DNA of 64,000 nucleotides, taken from assembly GCA_024362935.1 (NCBI GenBank), contig JANCRA010000040.1:4588001-4652000 (forward strand), given 5' to 3'. The stretch is from Setophaga petechia. Taxonomy: Eukaryota; Chordata; Aves; Passeriformes; Parulidae. This document shows positions 1 through 12,468 of this stretch, piece after piece. Every line of letters begins with the position of its first letter. Position 1 is the stretch's first letter. The notes beneath the pieces are model-generated. The model did no database searches. It was not told where the DNA came from and worked only from the letters and a program-made list of their open reading frames with translations. A program made the position numbers and the translations under genes.

Positions 1-3000
1 CACCAAGAAAAAAATGAGGCAAAACAATTTCCACAGGGATGAAAAAGGAGGTATAAAGAGTTCAAGGTCTGTCATAGGCACAACTTAAAGTGACTGCTTG
101 AAATGGCAGCAACTATTCCAAGTTGGCTGTCTAATTCTCTCCAGGTAATAGATAGGACATGCTTTTGAGGGGCATTCACAGTAATCTGTATCCTGGTTAT
201 AGCAGGCCAAGCTAGGAATTAATACAAGAATTTAATCAAAAATCTGTTTTCTTACTTCTTTTCCTCCAGCATTTTACCATAGAGAGGGAAAAGGACTGAA
301 ACTTGAGAATAAAGCAAGCAGGCACTTTCTGTCCCTGCTGGACACTGGCACCTACCCAGCTGCTGAGTCTTTAACTACCACACAGGCATGCAAAGGATTG
401 CAATTCTTTTTTCAAGCTTTGGGACCAAAAGGATGCTGAGGTTACCAAGTCCTACCAAACCCACGTGATGCATTTCAGGATAGATTTGTTACTATTGCTA
501 GTGTAAATGCTTTATTACCAGGAGGTACTGGTTCTGCCAGCAAGCATCTGCTTTCTTTGGAAATTTGGACCAGGCTATCTACCCACAGCGCATGTCCTCA
601 GGGAAATCAGACCATCATTTCCCATTTCCTCTGAGATATCCAGCACAGCTTCCAAATGATACCACTTTCTTTACCTACATCTGGATGGAAAAGACTGAGT
701 TACTGCCCTTTAGATCACATCTGCATTTTGTTCCAAAAGTCTCATAGCTTACAGCTCTAATAATATATCAGGTCTCTCCACAGACTACCTACTGTTAGTC
801 AGAGTCATCCTTCCTGGCTTTGTAATTACAGACTGTGGGAGAACTTGGACTTCACAGCAGCCTTCAGAGTGTGAGAGGAGAGGTATGTCTTCCCATCAGC
901 TCAAAGGTCAGGGGATGTGAGGAAGTTGTGCATCAAGCTCTTGCTTTGACTATATATAAGAAAGAAGGAAAGAAGCCATTAGGGACATGTGGCAAAAATA
1001 ATTGGAGCTGGAGGTATAAGATTCAGCAAGGAATGTGGCTGCCTGACACTGCAGGGAGTGTGGGGAGATGTGAGATGAACTCTGGAATTTGGAGGGGTGT
1101 CAGGACACTTCAGTACAGTTGTACATTGAAATACTTTGGGAACTGAGCTGCAGAAGATACTTAATTGTTATGTAAAATGTATCTAATTAAACAAAACACA
1201 ATACAAGGGGAGAACTTAAAATCATCCAAGATGCCAATAATAAGGTGCAAAGTTTGTGTACCCTAACAGGGTTCATTCAGATAAATCAATGAGGAATAAA
1301 TGATAAAGATTTCTTACCACAAGGCTCTAAATTCTAACAATTTCAGCAGAGAATGAATTCACCATCTATTTCATGAGGAAATTCAAACCATCTTATTTTG
1401 ATCTACCAACATTTTGTCTACCAGACCACAGAGACAAATGAGCAAAGCAAAAGAGGAACATCCACTCCTTGTTTGTTGTGAGGAAATCCATAAATTGAAA
1501 AATTAAAACTAGTGAGTCTGAAGATATTACAGTAACAGAGGTCATAAGTAAACAATCTAAAAAAAGTCTTGCATTTCTTACATGAGTCAGACTTCTTGGC
1601 AGCCTCCCATGTGAGTGGTGAGGCCCAAGACTGTTTACCTCATAAGATAGCAAGCAGATAAGGCCGTGTAAGTGATGATTAAAGATATAAAATATCCAAC
1701 ATGAGGGGGGAACAAGGGAGAATCAAAAGCAGCCTGTCTCAGCTTAAAGAAAATATAAAACAAAAAAATAGCCTATGCTGACAGTGAATACACAGAGGTT
1801 CAAGGACTGAGTGTCACCAGACTGGCAATGATACTTCAGGTCTGCACAAGTGCAGAGAAGTCTGGCTGGAATCTGTTTCTCTATGTGTAGAAATACTTTA
1901 TATTAAACACAGCATTGAGATACCAAAGAAAACAGAAAATGTTAAGCCTGTAAACCAAGAGCAGCAAAATCATGCCAGCACAGCAGCAATTTCATATACA
2001 ATTGCTGTAGCATATTATAGGTTTGGTAGCTGAATCAGCAGAGCCTTCAGAATGGAAACCCATGAAATGTAAATCTGCATAAGGCTTATTTGCTACCCCA
2101 CATCCCTTATTTTCTAGAATTCAAAAATCTGTTAGTGAAGACTTCTGAAAGAGATGTTCTTAGACACAGGATTTTGATTCACCGTGTGCTTCAATTTTAT
2201 GGTCTAAGCTTTTGGTTTTCCATGGAAAATACCACAAGAACTGTACATTAAGAAAACTTTGTTTGCTGTCATGGACTATTTTTCCTGAATCATCTGATAT
2301 TTTTCAGAAAATGAGAAAAACATTAATTTTTCTGACAGGCGGTATCAACTTCCATGGAAAAATCGTGTTGTTCACATCCCAGGAAGGTATGAAATTCACT
2401 ATACTAATGTAGCTTTTGTAATATTCCTAAACCACTTACAAATAACCATTAAAAAAATCTAACAAATACAGTAATTTCTGATTATAAAGACCAGAAAATG
2501 CTTACCAGCACACATAGAGTTTTCTTCTCAATATAAATTATTATTTGTTCATAGACTTTCTTTGAATAAGCCAAAGAATACTTGTTCAAAGTAATTAATA
2601 TGCAATTGCATGGGCTGTAATATAAAAAGAAATCAATCACAATCCATCAGAAACAGAATCTTCAGATAATAAAGGGAATCTTCAGATTTATTACTGAAAT
2701 AAAGTATACAAACAATAACTTCTACAACAAATCACCAGAAGTATTAAAACAAACATGAATTTAACTTTAGCTAAGCAGCTTCAGATGTTATGGTTTTGTG
2801 ATCATTCCAATAGAAATAATATATCATTGCAGCTGATACAGGTAAAGTTCAAATGAACAAGGTTCCTTAAGGCAGCAGTGGAAGCAGTCATGTTCATTGT
2901 TTATCTTGGCCAAGGGTCATCTTTGATATTTCCTTGTGTCAAAAAATATCCTTCCATGTAGTATGAAATGTTGTCGGTATTCTCCTGCTACATTTTTCTG

Positions 3001-3595
3001 CTGGTGATCACTTGTTTGACACCTGCCAGTTCACTTTTAGGACTACCTCATTTGATTTAAGGAAATTGAGAAAATGCCAACTGCTGTAAGAAAGGGATTA
3101 CCTGAAACACTGAATCTAATTTAACAGAATTGTTTGCACCCTAAATTTAATAGATAACTGTCAAAATAGCAATGGCACTAAAACTTTTTTCAGACATGAA
3201 AGCTATTTATAGTTATGGTTGATTTTTATGGCAAAAAAGAAGCAAACTTCCCAGAATTTTAAAAGCATATGATTCTACAAAAGCAGCCTCCAGTTTTTAC
3301 TAAAGTAATATTTTTCACTTAATATAAACCCATACCAACTTTACTTTTCCATGTAATCTATCCTTGGTGTATAATAATAATATTTTCCATTTTGGTTTTT
3401 GTTTGTTTGTGGTTTTGTTCATTATTTTGCTGGGCTTTTTTCTATAGCAAAAGCAATATAGAATCTAGCATTAATTTCATGGGTTTGGGATACATTATAT
3501 GAATTATAAACATAAAACCATAAATATATTTTAAATAAGCTTTCTTAAAACTGCCTAAAAACGAGAGCAAATGATTGCAGTCACTGTGAAGACAC
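1..3595. other. Intergenic DNA, no gene recognised
   Basis: AT-rich single-copy-looking sequence upstream of ARHGAP42. The open frames here are at most about 100 codons, contain no recognisable domain, and lack splice or codon patterns that would suggest exons. I see no RNA gene and no repeat family I can name. Comparison with other bird genomes would be needed to pick out conserved enhancers, which cannot be seen from one sequence. Confidence 0.6.
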
Positions 3596-3758
3596 TTCCC
3601 TAGCAAAGTGGTGGAATCGCCATCCCTACAAGTGTTCACAAGGCACATGGATTTGGCATTTGGGGATATGGTCTAGTGGTGAACACTGTGCTGCCAGGTA
3701 AATTATTTGACTTGATGATCTTACAGGGTTTTTTCAACCTTAATAAGTCTATGATTTG
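3596..3758 (+). mobile_element. CR1 LINE, 3' terminal fragment
   Basis: The segment contains the ordered landmarks of the avian CR1 3' end: a 'gtggtggaatcgccatccct' block near 3608, 'ggatatggtctagtggt' near 3664, 'gacttgatgatcttacaggg' near 3709, and a final 'tctatgattt'. CR1 is the main non-LTR retrotransposon of birds, and copies are usually truncated at the 5' end, as here (about 160 bp). Several substitutions from the consensus I remember suggest an old copy. Boundaries are approximate. Confidence 0.85.
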
Positions 3759-4084
3759 ACCATGAAAGGAGAGCCCCCTACCATAGCCTAGTTTCCAGAA
3801 GTTGCAGTTAGCAGGATAAAAACTGAGATATGTATAGAAGACAGTTTAGGAAACCTGAACCAAAAGCTTTAATGATTCCTAATGCAAGAAGCACACAACT
3901 TTTACCAGTGAAGTTCCCAATGTTCCTAAACTACAAGACACCAAACCCAATATTCAGATGTACAAATCCAGTAACAGAGTCCTCAAGTCTTTTGCCTAAA
4001 TAATCAGTAAAGTTTCTTTCAATAAGATTTCCCACATCTCTCTGGATTGGTTTCTGCACAAATCCAGACTATTGATCGGCATGG

Positions 4085-4168
4085 TGTCGTGGTTTAACCT
4101 CGGTTAACTGTGGTTCTTAACTTGCCACTGTGAAGAAAAATAATTCTACCCCATCCAAAACAAGCACA
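4085..4168 (+). mobile_element. Possible LTR remnant (avian ERVL-like ends, internally deleted)
   Basis: It begins with TGTCGTGGTTTAACC, which resembles the start of a common bird ERVL-type LTR. It ends about 80 bp later with a 'ctaccccatccaaaacaag' block resembling the end of the same LTR class. A full LTR would be several hundred bp, so the middle would have been lost. The identification rests on remembered terminal motifs only, and no target-site duplication was established. It is a noncoding remnant. Confidence 0.4.
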
Positions 4169-4548
4169 CATGGCAGTGCAGGCCTGTAGCTGCTTTTGTG
4201 CTCACCCTGTGGAAATAACCACTCACATGCTTTTCAACAACACAGGTCCATGGTTCCAATAAGCCAGTGCAACACAGTAGCCTGGTTACTTCTGCACTGG
4301 TATGTCTGATGCCCTGGGGTCAGACAAAGGTAAGGCCAAAGGAAAGGGCAGAATCATGCAACTGGGAGTAGGGAAGAGCACTGAACCACTCACTGAACGG
4401 CATTTCAGCTTAGAAAAGATATACATTGCACTCTGGAGTTCTGCAACAGTTACAGACCAAAACAAGTGCTATACCAGCACACTAAAACAAATACTTTTAT
4501 TAATGAAATTTACCTATAGTTTGGATTTGGGTTGTTTTTTTGGTTTGG

Positions 4549-4567
4549 TTTTTTTTTTTTTTTTTTT
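4549..4567. repeat. T19 homopolymer
   Basis: Nineteen consecutive T residues follow T/G-rich sequence. It may be a simple mononucleotide tract or the reverse-strand poly(A) of an unrecognised retroposed sequence. No retrocopy could be identified beside it. Confidence 0.8.
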
Positions 4568-6375
4568 GCATTTCTAAGACAATGTCAAACCAGACTGACA
4601 GAGTATTTTCTGAAAAATAAAGGTATCCAGACTTTTAAGCCCTTCTGAGATCAAAAGAGCTTTAAACTTTTAATGTCCTCTCTTCCTAATGCAATTCTCT
4701 CACGTTCCTGAATCTGTATACCCCACAGCACACACACAGAGCTTCAGAAGAACAGCCTGTAAACTTCATATAGGAAAAATACTTAAATTACTCAGTCATT
4801 CACTTTAACCCAGGGATGTCTGAGGGGTTTTCTTCAGTATGAAGATTTTAGAAAAATTATTTAGGGACATTTGTGTTCATTTACGCTTCAGAATTGTTGT
4901 ATGAAATGCTACACAAGTAGGCATTTTTAAATTTTAAATGCTAATTGCAGTTCAAATCTGAATAAAATTTATCCTTCATGGGATGAACTAGCATGATCAA
5001 AGCAGCTCCAGGAGTTGTTTTGTAAATATATGATAAAGGAGATTAGTTAGACCCAGGATTGTTGCTTGTATTGTTGTAGTTTTTACAACCAGTCTCTTGT
5101 AACAGACATCCCACGCATGTTTTGCAACAAGAAGACAACCCTTAACTGAAACAGTTTACAGCAATTGTTAAATTGGAGAAATGAGAATAAAAAGATTACA
5201 GGCAAGTGATATAAAGACATTTGGAAGCAGAAGTCTATGTTGTTTACTCCAAAGTAAAAGTAGATACCATTATTCCAAATGTTCTAGATGTAAATGAGAC
5301 CTCTCTTATAGTGCAAATCCACCTGGAATAAGAATATCCTGATGTTAAAGACCCAGTCAAATATCCTAAATTTACAGACCCAGTTGTGAAATTAAGTCAG
5401 TAGTAGAGAAAAACTGGGATGAGAAAGGCTTGAAGGTAAGAGATCTGCAGGTGTGAAAAAATACTGTTGACATGAGCATCCTGTTCCTGTCACACTTAAG
5501 GCCTCCTATCCAGAGTGAATCCTAACAAAATCTATGACATGACAGAGATCACCTCAGGCAAGAATGTATATGTATAATAAAAAGAGCTGTTTGTGGGAGG
5601 GGAGGAAAAATTTCCATCAGGAAGTAACTTACCTTTTTTTTTCTGGTGACTTTCTTGCATAATAAGTAGGCAATGTGACCTATGCCTGCTTACAAAGCTC
5701 CCAATCAACATTTTCTGTTCCACATCACATAGCACCAGAGACCAAATTCAGTGCATCTCAAGACTGTAAGAACCCCTAGACAGGCCTTCTCTTTAGATAA
5801 GTGAGGAAGACAGCCGGTTGCCAAAAGCACTGCAGATTGGCACATTTCCTCTTGATCTTTGGATGAGAAATACTGTTCCTTTGGCATATGTCCATCTCTG
5901 GTTCTGTTTAGACTCTGTTTTGTCTCTCTGCCTCAGCCATCTGAAGCCATAAGGCTAGCCTTGCCTTTGGAAAGACCTAAATTATATGGTTGGAAGGTTC
6001 TGCTATTGCCTGGAGGATGTTGTCTCATTATGATTTATAGCTTTTATGGGCACTACTGTTTCACTTAGCCCACAAACTGGTTTTCCATGTTTCTGTTATC
6101 ACAATACTGTATTATTACAGTTCTTTTAATTGGCTTCAAGCAATCATATTTTCTTATAAAATAGAACCTCTTCTCCATTAAAAGGGGATTACATCTGTTT
6201 ATTTCAGCAGAAGAGTGAGAATTGTACAAATTATCCCTAATAGTAATCTCTTGACACAGGATCATGTTCACACAATCACTGTCTTTACTGAAATGCCCAT
6301 CAAGGCAAGAGAAAATCAGGATGTAAAGCTATGACTCTAATTCTGAGCTCAATAGACATGAATTAGTTTCATGTT

Positions 6376-6480
6376 CTGTCACAGGCATCCAATGAGACCA
6401 TGAACAAGTCATTTAAATCACCTGCCTCAGGTTTCTCCCAGAATGGTACCCTACTTCCTCATAGCCCTGAAGATGCAAAA
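6376..6480 (+). mobile_element. MIR-like (amniote SINE) fragment
   Basis: The segment reads 'gaccatgaacaagtcattta', then 'cctgcctcaggtttctccc', then 'cctacttcctcatagccctg'. These follow, in order, the core and 3' half of the MIR SINE consensus: the 'gaccttgggcaagtcactta', 'gcctcagtttcc' and 'cctacctcatagg' blocks. MIR-type tRNA-derived SINEs are ancient in amniotes and survive as divergent fragments in birds. No tail or target duplication is visible. A repeat search against MIR and amniote SINE consensuses would settle it. Confidence 0.5.
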
Positions 6481-9400
6481 TGGTGTCTGTGTAGCCTGAC
6501 TGTCTAAGGAAGTGACTCTGCTTTTTTTCTAATATCCTGCATGATAGATATTATAAAGGCACAGCCATCCAAAATAGTCTTTCAAAATAAAATCTCTAAA
6601 ATTGTGCAATCTTCATAAAAGACATCTGAACTTATTACCCAGTAGCTGCCATGAAATTTCCAGACATAAGTCTAGGATAGAAGAACCATTAAAAATATTT
6701 GTGTTGTGAAAGTTAAAGCCACAGTGCTAATTACACTGCAAGTTTGTGAGTGCTCAGGGTAAAAAATTAAATTATTAAATTTATTTAAAATCTCTACTGC
6801 TAGATACATGCACAAAACAGTACACTTACATATGTGATTATAGCTTTAAAATTTCCCAACCTTTCAAATATGTAGATATTGTTATTGCTTCAAAATGTTT
6901 TTTTGAAAAGACAGACTAATTCTCCATTGTAAAATTCCCTGGCTGCATGAAATTTGCACTCTTCTCATGAACTGTGAACACAACTCTAAACTCAGCAGGA
7001 TTTCCTCTAAATCTGGGATCCCTCTCCTTTGCATCAGATTGAGATGTAGAAATCGAGAAAAACTCAACAGCATTTTTTTCCAAGCACAAAGTGAGACCTC
7101 ACTTTGAAGTGGCAAGGGTGTAGGAAGTGGAAACATGTTTGTTCTAAAGACAGATGGGTGAATGCTCATTTTGAGAAGTCAATGAAAAGCTCCCTTCTGC
7201 CACAGCAAGGAACCGTGCAGAGTTGCAAGAAAATTCTTTATCTACAGGAACTTAAATACTGGGATGAAAGTGTTTGAGATATTGGCTCAACAGAAACTTA
7301 ACTGCTTGAAGGAAATGTTGGAACAATCTTAATATGTAGGGGAAAATGCCTCTTATTCCAGTAAACTAGTAACTTCAGAAAAAAAGGACAAACTAAAGCA
7401 AACTAAATCTTTGGACAAGGACAGGTTACTCAATGAGTATTTGTGGTTAGAATGACAAAACCAAAGTAAGACATGTTTAATAAAGCTATTTTTTTCAGAG
7501 TAAAAGCTCATGAAAACAGTCTGATCTTCTCTTGCTTTCAATAAGCTTTCAATAAGGTCTAATTAAGTTTAGTCTTTGAAAAGATAGAATAAAATGTGAA
7601 TGGTCAACACATATGTTGGGATTTCAATAATGATTTCAGTGAATCTGATTAATTCCCCATGAGTGGGAGCTATTACTAGTAGACAAAATAGGGCAATTCA
7701 AAGAGATGATAAAATCTAGAGACGTCGTAACCTGAAAATGAGGAGATAAGAAAAACCTTGAGAGATTTTCTATTTTATGGGAAAACAGTATTACTTAGGG
7801 ACAAGGATGAACTAGAAAATTTTCAATGAAAAAATGCATTTCTGTTATGATTTATAGCTTTTATGAATAAATGGGACTATTCCAAAGTTTAGTTATCCTT
7901 ATCACCAGCCATTTTTCCTTGTATAACCCAAATCTCTTATGCTGCAATTGGAACCAAATACCTTTTGTCTGAGCATGTAAACCAAATACCCCCTTTTCTC
8001 TGAAGCAGTCTTGTGTCAGTATACTGTGAGTATTCTGTCTGCATAAAATACACATTACATTCTTTCAGCATTTCCTCTTGTTTCCTGGCCCTCTGATCAC
8101 TATCACTGCTCCCTGCTTATCCCTCTCCACCTAGTCCACATCCTTGAACTACCAAGAAGAAGACAAAATTGTCCAGCTCAGAGCTTATTTCCTAATGAAG
8201 TTGATAGAAAATATGCCTTCCTGCAATGATATAATACTGATAATTCAATTTCAGCTTGTTCATCTGCTATAACCTCAACATATATAAAACATATAAAATA
8301 TGAAGCAGTTGCTCAAGGAATCATCAGGATCAACTGTCATTTAAACTTTTTATTTAGAGAGCAGTCTCTTCTTTCATATCAGTATTTCTTTTAGATATGG
8401 TTCTGACTCCTGGGAAAGCATAAAGAATTATGCGTAGGGAATTATAATTAAAGGAAAAATGTTATTGCTCTACTGATACAAGATTGCAAAAGTAGTTGAA
8501 TAGGGCAAAAGTTTTCAGAAAATAATATTTCAGAAAACAGGGAGATGGTAAATGGAGACATTTTCTGAAAGAATTTGAAGAAGTACAGGTAGAACTACAG
8601 AAAGGTTATTTTGTAAGCCAAACTATTAAACAGGAAAGGCCACACAGTAGGAGTAGCAGAGACAATTATGTCTGTACTGAGAGCTCTTCAGTAACTTGGA
8701 CCAGTGAAGAATGGTACATACAAAAACTTAAAGCAAGGATGAACATAAACCAAGGACACATCAACGAAAGCAAATATGTGAGTGGATGTAATGTGACATA
8801 AAGAGTTAGACAAAAAAAGTAAAAAAGTTCTGGCAGTAAGAAGTAACTGGAAGACAAAGGGAATAGTGAGCCTATTTTTGAGAAACAAAAGATGCTGAGG
8901 AAGTGAAAATACCTAGTAGTGCCCTATCCTGCTGAGTGCCCTGTCTTGCTGAGAGCTCCCAAAGAGATTTAAGTTCAAATTTTCATTTATCAAAATTATT
9001 CATGATGAAACAGAAAATGCTGTTGGTGAAAGGATCAGAATTAAAAAAAAAAAAAAAATTGACAAATCAGTAAGACAACTAGCTTTATCTTTCTGGGTTT
9101 GGAACAAATAACACTAAAAGTGCAATGGTGAAAAGAGAAAATAAAATTCAGAACACAAAATATCGAATAAGAAATGTTTATTTAGATGATGGGGACAGAA
9201 TTGTCCTAGGGTTACAATGATTTATATAGAGTGATATCCTTCCAAAGAGCCGTGTCCTTATAGAATGAAATAATGAGAACGATAACCAATCCTAAAAATT
9301 CAGCTTTTGTGAGTTCTCACAGGTAATTCTGTGTCTGGTTTAGGAGTTTCATGTCTAGCAAGAAACTGGACAGAATTAAACAATCATTGTTCTTCCATGT

Positions 9401-11906
9401 ACAAGGGAGAAGAAAAAAAAATACTATTGATAGCAAAGGTTATCTGGAGAAACTTTTCAGCAGGGTGGTGAAACAACAGAAGATACTATTTGAACAAACT
9501 AAAAAAATATCATATTGAGAAAAAAAGACAATCAAGTTCTTTCTCAGGGATGATTCAGGAGAGGAAATGAGGAAATTCATACTGTATGTCTCCTTTGATC
9601 CTCTCTTAAATTTCTATATTTTCAGAAACAGAGGGAAGAGGTGGGAGAGTCATTACAATAAACACATTACAAAAATATTCTTTTTCCAGTGCAAGGGGGA
9701 AAGAGATACAAAATGTATATTTTTTGAATTCCAGATTAGGAGCATCTGCTTTCTAAGGCATCTGTCCTCAGCCAGTATCATTTGCATAATTATAGTGTTA
9801 GACAAGGCCCACACAGAAGCAACTCTATGTTGAATAGCAAAACAGACTAAGAGCAATTTGAATCACAGCTTGATTTCCCATGGCTCCGAGAAATATCAGA
9901 CAGTTTTGTTGTCCAAGTGTAGAATAGACTGAGGACAATCTCTTCCTCTTCTCCCAAATATGGGCTCATCATTAGGCAATATTCAAATTTTTAAGTTACT
10001 GATACAAAAAATGAAATCTGAATTGGTTTACATCATAGGAAATATCATTTCAACATTTGAGACCATCTTCTATTCAAGTCTTTGCAATTACATGAAAAAT
10101 TACCCAGCCTAATTTAACACCTTTTTAGATTTGTGATTTGTTTATTTTTAAACACGTTTGTAATATATCTGACATGACTATCAATACTTTTCTGGTTATA
10201 CACTTTATGAAACTCAAAACCAAGAGGGCTTTAACTCAAACAAAAAAAGTTACCCTGAGGACTAAAGTATAAGGACAGATAGCTATTCCACTATCTACAG
10301 GAGGGATACCCTGTTGTTCACTTAATTTAATGAAAACATTATGAATTAAACAAAAAATGAAACACTGATGAGAAGAGGACAGAGTTCAAAGAAAGAGTAT
10401 ATTTCCCTTGTTCACATGAAGACCTGTTGAGCATTCATAGATGAAGCCATGAAAAACAGACTTCACTTTCTATTTGATTTGGTTTCTTATTAAAACAAAA
10501 AGCACTTTTTTACTTTTGCCAGTAAACACTTCAATGTCTTGGAAATTACAATGTAAGTCATATATTTTAGAGGATGAAGAGAAAAATCTACATCATAGCA
10601 GTTATCAATTACAAAGTAAATGGGAAAAAAACCCCACAAACAGAGTTCCCATCTAAAGAAAGAATAAGAACATGCTTAGCTATAATATTCTTGAGGAGCT
10701 TAATGTTGCACTATATTTCTTTTACGCATTTTGAGATTTACTGAGATAGTTATCCCTAATTCATTTTACAATGATTATTTTGCTGTAAATCCTCAAGGGG
10801 ACACTGCTTTTCTACAATAGGTATTTAGCAAACTTCCAAGCATAGACAAGTTTATGGAAGTAACTTTCTCCTGCATTATTAATGTCTCCATTTCCCTACC
10901 TGTAAAAAGAAAAATATATTTCACTGCATGTGTTCTGTTCTAAATCTGATCTAAACACCCAGAATCATAGCCTATGTCTTCCACCCTAGGACTGCTACTC
11001 CATGATTCTCACATAAATTACTTGATTAGTTTTCAGAGAAGGACAGGATTAGAAAACATCCTTGTAGGCTTTAATGAGTAGGCACATATATTATTCTTTC
11101 CTTATATGCCATAAAAAAGAATAAAGAATACCTTTTTTCTGGATTCAGGCAGAACTCATAACTACTCAGAAGCTCAGAACTACTTATTCCTGTCAAGACC
11201 TAGGCACTTCTGACCATGCACAAAAGCAGAGCTTTAGGTTACACAGGGAATTAGAGAAACGTTCAAATAAATTATTGATTTATTTTCTGGCTTATGTACT
11301 TCTGTAAACACATAATTAGATTAGGGAAAAAAAATACTTCAAGATTAACTTCAAAATGGCATTTGTTCATTATTTTCTCTGGAATTGCATTACTTTCTGG
11401 GTAAAATTTTCTGCAATTAAGTTTAGTTTCAGGGTAGGGCTTGCTTTTGAGAAACTGGTTATTCATGTGTCATCCAAAATTTCTATCGCTGTGTTTAACT
11501 TGGCCTAATCCAGATTTATCTTTCCAAACTGAATCCAGCCTTTTACTTGGCAAAATGCTTTCTCTGCTTTATGGCTGCCAAGAGGCTTGCAAGATTTGCC
11601 CTTTGGATGGGCATTTAAACCGTGTTCTTTCTGCACAGGAAAGTACCAGCAATAGGCTGACAGTGGGCTCGTTACCAGTACCCACTGTCCAAAATTGCTA
11701 ATGAAGGCCCTTCAATTCCCACAGGTGCTCTGCTAGGACAGACCTAGTAGATATCAACATACCCAAAAATGATGACATTGTATCATAGTTACAGTTCCCA
11801 GTTATCTGCTGAGTCAACATAAATGCAAATCATGTGCTAAAGAGTACTGACTGCCTAGGACTTCAGTCTTCTGGTGAAGCGTAACTAATGCAGGAGTAAC
11901 AGCATG
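6481..11906. other. Intergenic DNA, no gene recognised
   Basis: AT-rich sequence with short A-tracts, for example at 9042-9058. It has only short open frames, all without domain similarity I can see. It shares a 21-bp word (7845-7865) with 6028-6048. No RNA gene or named repeat was recognised. Confidence 0.55.
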
Positions 11907-11912
11907 CAAGAG
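11907..11912 (+). repeat. Left target-site duplication of solo LTR
   Basis: CAAGAG at the left edge of the LTR is repeated exactly at 12463-12468. The right copy directly follows the LTR terminus. The left copy is 3 bp away from the canonical TG/CA terminus, so the exact boundary is uncertain. Confidence 0.65.
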
Positions 11913-12462
11913 TATTGTGAGCCTTTTTGGGGGTCTCAGCAGCTGGGCGTTGGCCCGGGACCTCTATCCCAGGAAAGGACAGAGTCCCGGAGTCCAGCCC
12001 GCTTGGTCCCGAAACCACGGGGAGCCTTGTAGCCAGCAGAGTGATAACAGCTCTTTGTAGTGATAACAGCTCTGGGATCTCAGCTCTTTAGGGTTTAGCT
12101 GCTGCTAGGCTTGGCTTCCCCAGGCATAGGCTCAGGCAGACAGAGAGAGGAGAAGAAGAAGCCGGCAGTTCCACTGGAGATGATTTATTCAGGAGAGCGT
12201 GAAAGGTCCGGTACAATTCTTCTTCTCTTAATAGGGTACAGTAAGCTACTTTTATACCTTTGGCCAGGCTCCAAACTTGACCAATGAATACAGGTTAAAG
12301 GTTTCACAAGTGACCAATAGAAGGATCAATAGGGTTTTTTCCTTATAAGGGTACAAATATACGTAGTTAGTCCAGGGTTAGGACATCTCCAGACTGCTGT
12401 GTCAGCAATCCTATTGTTAAAGCCTCCATGGTGCCCTGGCAGGGCCTGTAGCATTTACTACA
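11913..12462 (-). mobile_element. Solo LTR of an avian endogenous retrovirus
   Basis: A GC-richer island of about 550 bp lies within AT-rich DNA. Read on the minus strand it begins TGTAGTAAATGC, has two CCAAT-type elements (plus-strand ccaat at 12281-12285 and 12314-12318), a TATA box TATAAAAG (complement of 12249-12256) and an AATAAA polyadenylation signal about 60 bp further on (complement of 12184-12189), then a U5-like tail. This is the order expected of U3-R-U5. The hexamer CAAGAG abuts both ends (11907-11912 and 12463-12468), consistent with a 6-bp target duplication of the kind made by alpha/betaretrovirus-like (ERVK) elements. If that is the true duplication, the minus-strand LTR ends in CACAATA; a canonical TG...CA element would instead stop at 11916. 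A 15-bp block is duplicated at 12040-12054 and 12059-12073. No gag, pol or env sequence adjoins it, so this is a solo LTR left by recombination. Confidence 0.82.
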
Positions 12463-12468
12463 CAAGAG
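12463..12468 (+). repeat. Right target-site duplication of solo LTR
   Basis: CAAGAG directly follows the TTACTACA end of the LTR (its U3 start on the minus strand) and matches the hexamer at 11907-11912. Confidence 0.7.

Larger units (their letters stand above)
3759..6375. other. Intergenic DNA with one T-tract and the LTR remnant
   Basis: Apart from the LTR-like remnant at 4085-4168 and a run of 19 T at 4549-4567, this stretch shows no recognisable gene. Open frames near 4302, 5532, 5705, 5859 and 6065 are short and resemble no protein I know. Confidence 0.55.
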
